This document shows positions 25,244 to 36,474 of a stretch of 64,000 nucleotides of DNA, piece by piece. Position numbers and translations under genes: made by a program. The notes below the pieces were generated by a model. It was not told the DNA's origin. It ran no database searches and worked only from the letters and a program-made list of their open reading frames with translations. The stretch is from Salvia splendens (Eukaryota; Streptophyta; Magnoliopsida; Lamiales; Lamiaceae). Numbering within the stretch: the first letter of the stretch is position 1; each line of letters starts with the position of its first letter. The stretch spans positions 30,297,928 through 30,361,927 of the forward strand of contig NC_056042.1 of NCBI RefSeq assembly GCF_004379255.2, in the 5' to 3' direction.

Positions 25244-27272
25244 ATGGTAAACCTTCTCTACTCACGGATTTGTTTCTATCTTTAATTATTCAAATTTCTG
25301 TTTGATTTCCGGGATCACGAACTTGTGCCGATTATTTCTCGCAGATCCGGTTCATACTGTTGCAGAACAGGCAAGGGAAAACCCGATTGGCCAAATACTA
25401 CATTCCTCTCGAGGAATCAGAGAAGCATAAAGTTGAGTACGAGGTAAAATTTCTCCAACTTCTTCTCTGAATTGATTTTAATTCTCAATTTCCTGTATTT
25501 GTATGTGTGAATCTTGAAAATCCTATTTGCTTTTCTGTTGCAGGTTCATCGTTTGGTTGTCAATAGGGATCCCAAATTCACCAATTTCGTGGAGGTGATA
25601 ATCTCTATCAATCTGTGTTTGTGATTCTCAAGTTTCCATTTCAATTATGTTGTTGTTATTCTAGTTATTTCTTGTATTGTGTGTGTTGGGGGATTGAAAG
25701 GTGAATAGAGTGTCAAAAAATTCCGTCTTTTATTTCTTTTTTCATTGCTTATACTCTCGATGAAATGAACACTTTTGAGCTTGTGTGATTTTCAAATATT
25801 CAATCCTGTGTATGTTAGTGTAATCTATCACAAAACGTAAACGCCCCTTTCGGTATTTTATTCATGAGGGCTTGGTTGTGTTTAAAGAAGGTTGATGTGT
25901 TGCTGACCAAATTTTTCATTGCAGTTCCGAACCCACAAGGTCATCTACAGGCGATATGCTGGTTTATTTTTCTCATTGTGTGTAGACATTACAGACAATG
26001 AATTGGCTTATTTGGAGAGCATTCACTTATTTGTGGAGATACTGGACCATTTTTTCAGCAATGTGTGTGAGCTAGATCTCGTATTTAATTTCCACAAGGT
26101 ATGCTGCTAATTTGGCAATGTCTTTTACTGATCAACTGTTTGGTCACCGTGGCAGTTGGATAGTCTGATATTTCAGTGAGAATGTGCAGTGAAACTTTCG
26201 TACTACTTAATTACCGACAATTGAGCTGTTTAATCTTCATTTATGTTTTCTCAATTGGGATTGTGTTTTAGTATGCTTTGTTTGTTCAAGGGTACATATT
26301 GTTTTGTATTTATTCTTGATTGTTAGCAATATTTTGAAGTATTTGTTTTGCATCTTATTACGTCCTGAGCTGGAAATATTCCATTGGACCTATTCCCAAG
26401 CTTAGTTTCACACATGGACGCTACCAACTGTCTTGGGCCTAAAATTCTGTGTGCCCCAGCTTCCAACACAGATTGATTTCTAATTCTTTTGGTATTTGGA
26501 TTTCTAAGAAATTTTGTCGCAATCATGATCATGATAATTGAACATTTGGCCTGTCAATGCTTTAGTGTCAGTGTGTGTGTGCTGTTTGTTTTCCTCCCCT
26601 TTCTTTATTCTTCTTTTTAATGCATATGTATCCAAATGCTAAATTTAGTGGAACAATGTTAACATGTGTGGGTGTGTGTAATTAACTAGCAAACCTGTCT
26701 TCGGATACATACTATTTGTAGGTTATTATTGAGAGTGATTGTATGATCTGAGAATTTTCGCACTTCAAAACATGGATGGATGTATATTAATTTAGTTCAT
26801 TTTTTCAGAGCATTACTCAGAATATCATGTTTACTTATTCATAGTATTTCATTGGCCGCACACTTAATGAATATGCGTTATACTGTTGTACAGGTATATC
26901 TCATACTAGATGAGTTCATACTTGCTGGGGAACTCCAAGAAACAAGCAAGAAGGTATAATCCTCCTATATTTTTATTACTGAGTAGAGGTGTATGTATTG
27001 TTACTCCAATTTTGGAATTTTATTTGCGAGCATGACATAACCGCCCTTAATCTCATCTGAACTATAAACTAACAGTGGATATAGCTGCCACTTAACATAT
27101 AAACAAATGAATGTTAGTTAAATTTTATTGGATGAATTGCAGTAGTATCTAAATCTGCATTAATCTATTCATGCCATGAAAGTCTTCCTTGCTAATTTCT
27201 TGATTTCATTTTCTTATACCTTAACTGTAGGCAATCATTGAGAGAATGGGAGAATTGGAAAAGCTGGATTAA
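25244..27272 (+). CDS. AP2S: AP-2 complex subunit sigma
   Basis: Six coding exons (25244-25246, 25345-25443, 25544-25594, 25925-26098, 26894-26953, 27231-27272) give exactly 142 aa, the plant family length. Exon 1 codes only the ATG (AAAATG|GTAAAC); exon 2 opens with [19 protein letters not shown]. The small chain of the AP-2 adaptor stabilises the complex and helps recognise acidic-dileucine cargo during clathrin-mediated endocytosis at the plasma membrane. The longin-type fold is complete: [72 protein letters not shown] and [10 protein letters not shown]. Each intron has canonical GT-AG ends. An AUG at 25123, out of frame with the main start, could act as an upstream ORF if transcription starts before it. 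Confidence 0.97.
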
Positions 27273-27449
27273 AGATTGCTACGAGGTCAATCGGGCTACA
27301 CGATACTGTTATTCAGCTTAAACCGGCTCCTGCATCTCTTGTATCGGCTTATATATTTATCATTTCAGATTTTTAACTACTTGTTTGTAAAGAATGCCCT
27401 GAAAATTATCCTTGATTTGTAAGTTTTATTTGGATGCTTGTTGATTAAG

Positions 27450-29760
27450 AGCTTTGTAGGAAATCGAAAAGGATACATACAGGCTGGACATGATATAATG
27501 GCGGTTCAGCTTCCTGTTTCTTTTGTAATTCTGTTTTTATGTTTCTTTAATTAGACAATATAATGCATAAATTAAAATTAAGGAAAGTTAATGAGGACGA
27601 ATTTTTTTTTATTTCATCGAAAACAAGTTTGACATATTACAGTCTACAAATTTCTTCCTAACATTTTTATAAAAGGGTACTATTATGAATCAATCTAATT
27701 TCTAGCTCGCATCTTCGACACATTAAATTTAAAATATGAAGTATATTTACATGGAAATATTTCCCATTGGTAACAGGGGAACATATTTTTATTAGTAGGT
27801 CTATATATATACTAGTAGTATTAGCAGTCAAATTACTAAAACTAATAAAAAAACACTTTATAGATTAATGGACAAATTGCAAAAAAGATACTTTTATTAA
27901 GTTTAGTTAAATTCTGGCTAATTTCACTACTTTAAAAAATGACCAAATATATCATAACTTTGACACTTCATTAAGTGTCTCATGACGAAAAAATTCATCA
28001 AGATGAGTTTTAGAATTTATCAATGTAACACACATAATCTGTTAAATTATTAAATTAAAGACATGAGTGACTATCTCTAAAGTAGACTAATGTTTTGTCT
28101 GCATAATATTTTTGTCTATCTAATTATACCTAATTTCTCCCAAATCATAGCTTGTGAAACAATTGATAAATATGTCAAAGTTATGTTATAATCGGACATA
28201 TTTTTTTAAGCTGACCAAATTTCATACATAATTTTTTTGGCAAATTGCCCTTGATTAATTGAAATTTATTATAAATGGAATGGTTCTTAGGCCTAGCTCA
28301 ATAAGCGAAATGGTTTAATTATGTGCATTGATTGAGAATTAACAATTATGTTAATGAGTTTGTTTCCGAAAACTACAAAAGACTTATTCTTCAATTGGTA
28401 AGTTTGAAAAAATAAAAGAGCAAAGAGAAACCGCTCAATAATCAACGAATGGTTGCCAAGTGTATAACAGGTTCATAAGTTATTATGGTGATTAATATCT
28501 GAATTTACTTTAATATTAAAGCTTCAAAACTACTTTTATCTGCAATTTTCATGTAAGGAAAGATTTAAATTTATATTTACGAAACTATATTCTTCTTCGA
28601 TCCAGAAAATAAATTTATACACTTCTACCATCTAAAGACCAGAAATGAAGTTTTCAATTAAGTGATCAATACACAAATTTCAGTATTATCTTAGTTATAC
28701 AACTTTAAAATCCTCATTTTTATTCCATTTTGGCTAAAATGCATCCTCTACTTTTTTTTCAATCATTTCTTATTTAATGGAATTTATGAAGCAATTAACT
28801 CTTCCATAGTCTCTTAGCTAACGGACAAGTTAATATTTCTATTAATTACATTAAACAATGACTGGTTGAAATAATATATAAGATAGTACTATAGAACAAT
28901 TAGGATACATAAAATAAAGAGTGAAAATACATGGATCCGAAAAATGATTTTGGCTTTTATTTCTAATTGATTCAAGCGTGAGCAACACGTATGTAGCAAA
29001 ACGACTTTTCGAGTACACTATCTCTCATTAAGATTTTGTGTGCATCTCAAAATTACATGAGATTTTGAATTATGACCAGCTAACACAATTTAATTGGTAG
29101 AATTTTTTTCTCCAAAATTTGAATCAAGAGTTGGATTAATCTCGGGTACATATGCTTATAAAGATTAAACATAAATTGAATTATAGGAGTATTAATTTCA
29201 ACTAATTTTATCTTGGGCTATTTCTATAGCTAAGAAAAAGATAAACTTACTTTCAATTTCTTGATCGTAATCTACATTTCAACCTTTGCTATATTGATTC
29301 AATTCAAGATAGAGCGCAATTAAACAAGAGACCAGAACTTGTATTTCAAATTAGAAATTTGCAATAAACGGTCTAATTGGTAGATTTGAGAGAGGTAAGC
29401 TGAACAATTTTTCATTCCATTAATGATAACATATTTCTTTTCGCACTCGTTTTGAAAAAAACATACTAATAAATAATTAAAGTAAAGAGAGTAAGTAAGA
29501 AAAAGAATAATATAAAAGATAATTTTACTACTATATTTTTTTCTCATTTTAATAAATTTATTTTTTTTAAAATGGGTGCGGAAAGAAATGTGGTAAGTAG
29601 ATATAATACTCATCCAATAATAATTAAGTACTACTATTACACTAGTTTTTACTTTGTTCATACCGTAGAATTTATTTATTTGAATATTCAGATTCAGTTA
29701 GAATGAAAATATTTTGCCAGTCCTAAAAAGACCTGCCTTTTGAATATAAATAACAGAGCT
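27450..29760. other. AT-rich intergenic DNA
   Basis: About 2.3 kb with no supported gene. A minus-strand open frame at 29320-29661 is low-complexity (Tyr/Phe/Lys-rich) and rejected. Confidence 0.5.
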
Positions 29761-29999
29761 TTTCCCTAAACCACACCACAATTGGCTAAAACCCTAGCAG
29801 ACGCTTCCCATCTAAAATCAGCCGACACGTGGCACAACACAAGGATTTTCCTTGCCCCTTTTATGCTAACCCCAAATCAAATGCTTAAACACCCCTCCAT
29901 TCTTCCATCTCTTCCAATCAACACAATTCTCTCTCAAATCCCCTCATTCCCACTCTCCCCACCACGAAAAGCGATTTCGAAATTCCAAGTTACAGATAG

Positions 30000-30845
30000 A
30001 TGGAGCAGGCCGCAACTTCCACCAGCTCTCTGCTGGCTTCTCCAACAGAGGATGAAATCGCCGTCGCCGATATCCTGCTCAATCTCAAGACCACGATGCT
30101 GCCGCTATCTGAATCGCTGCCTAATTGCAAGTGGGGCCTCCGGAGGAAGAGATCTTGCCTTGTGTCGCCGCCCTCAATTAGCGCTTCATCAAACAGAATT
30201 GAAGACAGAAAAGCTCCAATCAAAGCCGAGGAGGCTCGCACCACCGGCAGCCCCGACACGCCGCTCATCTTCTCTCACAGTGAGTCCGATGACAAACCCA
30301 AGCATTCCTCCAAGAAAACATCCAAGAGCAAGGCAAGCCTTAATTTAGTTAATTTTATCAAATTGGTTGGATTTCTGCACAATTTGTTCCTTGATTATTG
30401 TGAATTTACAATTTTAACCTCCGGATTTGCAGTCAAAGGCGAGGGAGGATTACTTGGATTTGATAGATGAAGAAACAAAGCGGAAGAAGCTGCTCACAGG
30501 GGTAAGTTTGTCAAATCCAATTTCTGTAAAAATCGCTTTCTCTCTCTCTCTCTCATGATTATCGTCTTATCTAAATAGGAGATTGCAAAAGTGAGGAAAT
30601 ACTACAACGAGCTCAAGGAAACCAACCGCCGTCTCAAAGCAATGAAACAGGAGGCGATGGCCAAGTGTGGATCGGTGAAAAGCGGGGAGCCACGTGGATT
30701 CGATCTGAACCTTCCAGCTGAAGAAGAATCAGGCGGCGTGGTGATATATTGGCCGTTGGATGATGCTGCTGATAAACGGGCCAGATCTGCCGAAGCGAGG
30801 AGGAAGAGAATACGAATAATCAAGACCAAGTCGACTAGGAAATAG
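30000..30845 (+). CDS. Small nuclear-type protein with a coiled coil and DLNLP motif
   Basis: Exons 30000-30332, 30433-30501 and 30579-30845 give 222 aa. Intron 1 begins with GC (AAG|GCAAGC) and ends TTTGCAG, a typical GC-AG intron; reading on without splicing reaches a stop at 30468-30470. The N-terminus is acidic/Ser-rich with ADILLNLK, followed by a basic KWGLRRKRS patch and a Ser/Lys linker. A charged predicted coiled coil (REDYLDLIDEETKRKKLL, then EIAKVRKYYNELKETNRRLK) follows. Next comes FDLNLPAEE, an EAR-type DLNxxP-like repression motif, and a basic RKRIRIIKTK tail. I infer a nuclear co-repressor-like role but recognise no named family. A telobox-like AAACCCTAG at 29788 and TATA-like AATATAAATA near 29741 sit upstream. 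Confidence 0.78.
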
Positions 30846-30899
30846 TAACACGTGGTGAATAACTAAATTAAATCAATTTATTCTTTTTGTGAGTAATGT

Positions 30900-33540
30900 T
30901 TTTGGGGCTATATTTTTGTACCATATTCTATCAAATCTTTCAAGATTTTGGGAAATCGCAAAATCGCGCATAGTATATTTACTTATTATTATTGTTTGTT
31001 AGTATTTTGTTTTTTGGTAGTATTAACTATTAACAATAATCATGATATAATATAATTATGCAAAAATCCTAATTGATATGATAAGTTCGAATATTTCATT
31101 GTATTGTGAGCGACGCATTGGTTATAATTAACAAACTTGATTCTAGAAAAATATGCGACTACATAGTGACAAAATTGATGAAAAGATACTTATAGTGTGT
31201 GAATATATGAAGCTCAGCTGTGTGTATGTGTGTTGTCGAATGCCATTCTTATTTATGATTGTGTCTACGTGTGAGAGCGTAATCGGGGAAGGGAATATGC
31301 AGTTTATTATGGCTATCTGCGATATTTGTGGAAAATATTTTTTATTTTATTTTATATGTTAAAATTTAAGGCACGTGTAATAGTCAAGTATCTACAACTC
31401 TTTCAACTATAGAGAATTTTTAATTTGGTCGTGTAAATCCATTAATATCCAAGTAGTATATTGATAGTAGTATTATTATGCTCGAGAGAGTTGAGACTCG
31501 AAGCAGTGTCGTTTGACTTGTTTCAACAGATATATTCAAATAGTGGTAGCAAATGGTATTTTGTGTGAAGGCCACCATTATTTTTTCAGTCTTTTTTTTA
31601 GTTTTGGTAAATTTCTTCTCTTTCGTATGAAGTTATACGAAATGAGGAGAGAAAATATTCTATAGTAAGATGATTTGGTGTTTTCCTCCTATAACCAATT
31701 GACAAGTGGAATGATAAAGGGGTCCACCTCCAAGTGTATAAGCTAGTATTTAAATTTTAAAATATTTTAGAAAAAGTATTTCCTTACGAGATAGTTGGAG
31801 CATTTCTTTTGAGCAAAAGAGTTAAGAAATTGATATGTCAGGTTTAAAGAGAGTAAAGTAAAAGATAAAATAAAGTATGGGAAATAAAGAGAGAGTAAAT
31901 TATGAGAGATGATACATTTTTTATCGGGTAAAGAATGACTCAATTACTATGGACAACCTAAAAAAGAATATGAGTCAACTACATTGGGATGAATGGAGTA
32001 TGGTATTAAAGAATGGAAACTACCTATGGAATTTTTATGAAATCTATTCGTTCAAATTAATGTACACGTAAAGTATATATATACATAAATACATAGAGCC
32101 CCATTATATACAAATCCACTCCTTAATGCAGAACTAAAGACCAAATTAGAGCCTGAGCCCTGTAATAAAATTTAGTATTTTCAAATCTGTCTTGTTATTA
32201 CATAGTTATGATGTTAATATATTACTATAATTACTATATAGTTAATATGCAATGGTAAAATAGTAACATAATTAAATTAATTTTTTTGAGTGCAATGCTA
32301 GCAATAAAACTAAAACGCAGTCCCATCAAATAACTCCATCCATTCCAGAATATGAGTCCTATTTAGTTATGACACAAGTTTTAAGAAATATAAAAAAAGT
32401 GAATTGATAATTTAGTTGAATATAAGTCTCACTTGTGTATATTAGTTTTATAACAAAATATAAGTAAAATAAGTTGATAGAATGTGATGTCTACTTACCA
32501 TTTATAGTAAAAGTAAAATAAGACTCTTATTGTGGACCGGAGGGAGTACTATACAGTTAATTTCTGTGTGAAATGCTAGTATAAACAAAAATCCAACGAA
32601 ATAAATTGGTGATAAAATTTGCTACTTTTTTATATTTCCGATAAAAGATGATTGATACTTCCTCCGTCACAAGATAAACGAGTCATATTTCCTTTTGGGA
32701 TGTCCCACTATAACCGAGTCATTTTTTTGTAGCAAAAAAATCGATCTCTTACTTTATTGTTCACCTACTTTATTCTCACTTTACTTCTTTCTACTTTCCT
32801 ATCTCTTAAACTTTACTTTCTCTACTTTAACTAATATCGGTGAAAACCGAAAAGGTTACACATACAAGTGATAGAAAAAGATTTATCGAACATAGATAAT
32901 TACATAACTTAAAACAAATTCCACCATAAAAGTGGATCTGACACAACAATCTCTTCAATCCATTTCCAAAGCAAAAGCTAAAAGAGAAAATAAATAAAAG
33001 TACATCTAACACTAGGAGGATAGGGAATTTGAGTCAAGGAAATTGAATGCTGAATTCTACTTTACTTCAAGGAATTACGAAAAAAATGATTTTTTGTTAC
33101 AATGTAAAATAGTGATTGCAAATTTCTGAAAGATAAGTGTACCCTTTGAATTTACCACCTCACCTTTTTTCCTTGTATCAACTTATTAGCTAAAAATTTG
33201 CCCAACGTAGTCCGACCCAATTCTGGGCATCCATTAATTAAGTGGGCTCTGGCCCAGCCCAATCACTTTCTGGCTTAATCTAGGTTGGATTGTGACTCAA
33301 GCCAGCTAGCTTATTTGATATAAAGACAATTCAAAAAATGGTTCAATTAAAAAGTTTTAAAAGCTTAAATCACAACAAAAATTACCCGAAGACGGGAATT
33401 TAATTAAAAATTTAGAATTAATCTTCTAAATAATTATCGGAATTCTAAGATTTAATATATGAAGAACGTGCATTTACAGTTGAGAAATTTGGGCTAAGAT
33501 TACGGAATGTCAGTTTAGCCCAATATATTATGCTCCATTT
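30900..33540. other. AT-rich intergenic DNA with MITEs
   Basis: No gene is supported. It contains the MITE at 32334-32546 and a one-ended MITE at about 32661-32820 starting CTTCCTCCGTCAC. Short open frames at 31153-31362 and 32827-33012 have no family features. Confidence 0.45.
32334..32546. repeat. Stowaway-like MITE
   Basis: The ends ACTCCATCCATTCCAG and TGGACCGGAGGGAG|TA are inverted with several mismatches. The body shares GAGTCCTATT/GACTCTTATT with the element at 41042-41291. Confidence 0.7.
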
Positions 33541-33673
33541 CTTCTACTACTTTATAAATCCATCCACCTCCTTCACACTCCGCCTGCGCCATACCTTAAT
33601 CTTATCCTTTCATTAAATACTGCAATTTCAGATTTATTTCCTCTCCAAAATCAGTAAAATATTAGTATATTTG

Positions 33674-33754
33674 ATGATGCAAATGACGAAAAACTTTGAG
33701 ATGATGAGCAGCTCTAATTTTTGCAGCTATGATTCTCCATCTTTACTTCCATGA
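33674..33754 (+). CDS. Possible short peptide ORF (26 codons)
   Basis: ATG-initiated frame MMQMTKNFEMMSSS... ending DSPSLLP. It lies about 120 bp downstream of a TATA-like CTTTATAAATCC (33550) and a pyrimidine-rich leader. No longer coding sequence follows. It could be a small-peptide gene, a leader of a lost gene, or chance. Confidence 0.2.
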   Translation: MMQMTKNFEMMSSSNFCSYDSPSLLP

Positions 33755-34267
33755 CTCTGACGCATCATAATTTTTGAGGCTTTTGTTTTTCATTTTCCCT
33801 ATTTTTCTGCTGGCTATCAGGAAACTTGATGTGCACAAAAAATTTTGTTTTGCCCAAGCTAGTCATTAGATTTGAGTAGATTTGGTTGGATGTGCTGTTT
33901 ACAGAAAATTTGAGTAGATTTTGAATTGAATAGATAAAGATCTGCCTAGATTTTGGATGTGCTGTATCCCTAAAATTTAAATAAATTCACCTGTTAAGGT
34001 GATGATTATTGATTAGTTATATTGGGATATTGGTCAAATTTTGAACCAAATTTAATATTTCCCCCAAACTTTAAAAGTACTTTAAAAAATCATCAAATTT
34101 ACATGATTGTTACTCCATATGAAAACAAGCCTCCTATATAGTGCTAGGCCTAAAACACTTCAACCATGCTATACAGCTGCCAATTTTTCGACAAACACAA
34201 TATGTTGCATTTCATAGTCTTGAAATTAATTCTATTGAAAAGAGCATTTACAAGAATAAGAAGTGTA

Positions 34268-35161
34268 TCATCTATCTTTCTGTAGATCCATGTTTGACTG
34301 CAAATTCAACCCTTTCCAACCTTGATTGAATTGTTTCCATTCCTCCACATTCTTGTAGCTAAATCTTCGAACAAGAACCAATACTCCCCAAAGAAGCCCC
34401 AATCCCGCCAAAATGCAGGTGCTGATAAACAAATCACCACCACCAGACGCATCCAAACCGGCCACAACATCTTCAATCCACGTCCATCTACGCCCATCCG
34501 CAGCCACTGATCTTGTTTCATCACGAGGCTTCTTTTTCACTCGCGTTTTCGCCTCCTTGTATCGATGCACCGCCAATCGCCAGAGCTTTATATTTTCCAA
34601 TGATCTCAATAAAAGAGATGCTGAAACTACTACTGCTGTCACCACCACGCAGCCTGAGAAGTTGAGGCCTTGAGACGTAGCACAGTCGATGAACGGGCCG
34701 AGGCCTCTGAGGAGATGGGCGGAGGCGGGATAAGGCTTTTGGCTTGTGGAGATGAGGCCTTTGTTGGTCTTCTCAGCCTTGATTTTACATGTGATGAATC
34801 GTGTAGATGTGTGATTGGAGTCTTTCATGATCATATGTTTGTTTAGTGAGATGTAGGATGGATTCTTGGACATGAAGTTGGTGTGAATTAGGACCAGTTT
34901 ATGAGTAGGCTGTTTTGCAGTGATTTTGTTAAGGTGTGGTAAGGGCTCCATATGCATAATTTTCATCATGTTTGCATTAAAATGGAAGAGAGGGAGAGAA
35001 GGGAGATGGAGATTGGGATTTGGTGGAAGTAAATGAACGATAAAATGATAGAAGGAAGGCAAATCTTTTGCTTTGGAATTGCAGGAAACAATTATGATTC
35101 TTGGAGTGTTCGCTTTAGCATATGATGACAATGGGTTGGTTTTAATCTTCTTGTTATTCAT
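34268..35161 (-). CDS. Two-TM hypothetical membrane protein
   Basis: A single 297-codon ORF with no introns. Hydrophobic segments lie at residues about 168-186 (FSGCVVVTAVVVSASLLL) and 243-265 (LFISTCILAGLGLLWGVLVL), separated by a basic loop rich in Lys/Arg. The tail is EEWKQFNQGWKGLNLQ. The N-terminal 60 residues are Ser/Pro/Asn-rich and might be an organelle-targeting sequence. Alternative in-frame starts are Met65, Met71 and Met110. The family is not recognised; the second TM block and its Trp-rich tail look like real protein. It is the only long frame in the region. Confidence 0.6.
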   Translation of the reverse strand: MNNKKIKTNPLSSYAKANTPRIIIVSCNSKAKDLPSFYHFIVHLLPPNPNLHLPSLPLFHFNANMMKIMHMEPLPHLNKITAKQPTHKLVLIHTNFMSKNPSYISLNKHMIMKDSNHTSTRFITCKIKAEKTNKGLISTSQKPYPASAHLLRGLGPFIDCATSQGLNFSGCVVVTAVVVSASLLLRSLENIKLWRLAVHRYKEAKTRVKKKPRDETRSVAADGRRWTWIEDVVAGLDASGGGDLFISTCILAGLGLLWGVLVLVRRFSYKNVEEWKQFNQGWKGLNLQSNMDLQKDR

Positions 35162-35727
35162 ATGAAATAGTACTATTAGCCTAATTGATAATGATTATTA
35201 AGTTCTCAGCAATATTAATGTTTCTCATCTCTCATCTCAGCTCATCTCAGCAATCAGCTATTTGAGGATAGTAGTGGTGTATGCAACTAAAATGAAAATG
35301 AAAGCAGCAGAGGAAAGAAATCTATAGCCCAAGAGAGCCTTTGTATTGTGATAGTGTTAAGGGCCTATAAAGAGAGTCCAATAATAACAGGCCCAAAAGA
35401 GCCTTTTTGAAACAAAAGTTTACACAATGATCCAACATCCTGTATTGCCTCCGATTAATATTTCAAAATCAGTTTGGCTCGTAAAAGCAATCTTACCAGT
35501 TTCATGGAAAGCAATAATTGATTGATTGCGTGTGACCCCAAAACTGAATCCTCTAATTTACTTTTAGGCAATCTTGTCACCAACAAACATGTACTGTACT
35601 ATACTACTCCTATATAACAAATTTGAGCCCAAAAAAAGTCCAAAATTCAACATGTAATCTGTAGAAGTGCATATGCAACTAAGCACAAGCACTTAGTTAT
35701 ATACGCATGTATTAACCATCGCCATTA

Positions 35728-35804
35728 GTCGATATGTCCGAGTGGTCAAGGAGACAGACTTGAAATCTGTTGGGCTTCGCCCGCCCAGGTTCGAAACTCT
35801 GTCC
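35728..35804 (+). pseudogene. tRNA-Ser(TGA) pseudogene cut by a MITE
   Basis: The first 60 bases (GTCGATATGTCCGAGTGGTC onward) match tRNA-Ser with anticodon TGA, and the variable arm is present. The T arm is damaged (TTCGAAACTCTG), and the 3' acceptor half TGTCGAC is replaced by GTCCCACCTC, the start of a MITE. Confidence 0.8.
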
Positions 35805-35904
35805 CACCTCATTAGAGAGAAAAGAGGTCAAAAATTAGAAAGTACATATTCTTGTGGGACGGACTAAAAAGGAAAGAATGCATATTCTTGTGGGACGGAG
35901 GGAG
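35800..35904. repeat. Truncated MITE fused to the tRNA-Ser pseudogene
   Basis: The right end is GGGACGGAGGGAG|TA. Two direct copies of CATATTCTTGTGGGACGGA lie inside, and GTCCCAC at 35801 is the inverse of GTGGGAC. It belongs to the CTCCCTCCGTCCCAC MITE group. Confidence 0.7.
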
Positions 35905-35905
35905 T

Positions 35906-36338
35906 AGTTTTCACTACTACTTTAGGATATTGCACAAACAAGTCACAAACAGGATAATTATGATTTGATATTTTGAACATATATCTTTCAAATTTCATCA
36001 CTTTGATCTTCTCTCTAAAAATTGCAGTTCTCTCTCTAATTTATAAACTTAATTTTCCGAATACTTTAACAATTCGCAATCTCTTGACACATTACATTTT
36101 ATAAACTCCACTCTTTACTATTACAAGCTTTGTCAAACAATTTTAAAGGTACACAATTACACGAACAAAACCCTAAATTGAAACAGAGAAATTAATCATC
36201 ACTAAACAGTCCATTTATATTTCGTGAACACGAATTACACATGAACACAAAATAATACACCGTGAAAGGAAGAAGGAAAGCATACAACACTTCCATTACA
36301 TATTTATATATGATGAGCAAGTAATTCTCTCATAAATT
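35906..36338. other. Intergenic region downstream of the lectin pseudogene
   Basis: AT-rich, no gene seen. It probably includes the old 3'UTR of the lectin on the minus strand. Confidence 0.4.
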
Positions 36339-36474
36339 TCACCCAATTTTCCGAGTTTTAGAGGCGTCGATCACGGCACGCTCGGCAGATCTAAAACTCC
36401 AATAATCGACGTCGTGAAGAGCAACACAGTCTCCGGTAGCAGAGGCGATCCCGACCTGAACAGACGGAGTCCCC
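36339..36474 (-). pseudogene. 3' end of the L-type lectin pseudogene
   Basis: On the minus strand the frame reads VQVGIASATGDCVALHDVDY, then WSFRSAERA and a stop at 36339-36341. This is the conserved C-terminal strand of the legume-lectin fold (VxVGFSxATG...HDxxxWSF). It is separated from the rest of the domain by the TRIM cluster. The target copy TCCCC at 36470-36474 marks the insertion point. The frame would be continuous with the upstream part if the insert were absent. Confidence 0.85.

Noticed and set aside
29320..29661. 113-codon minus-strand ORF
   Set aside because: Low-complexity and AT-driven, with no recognisable domain.
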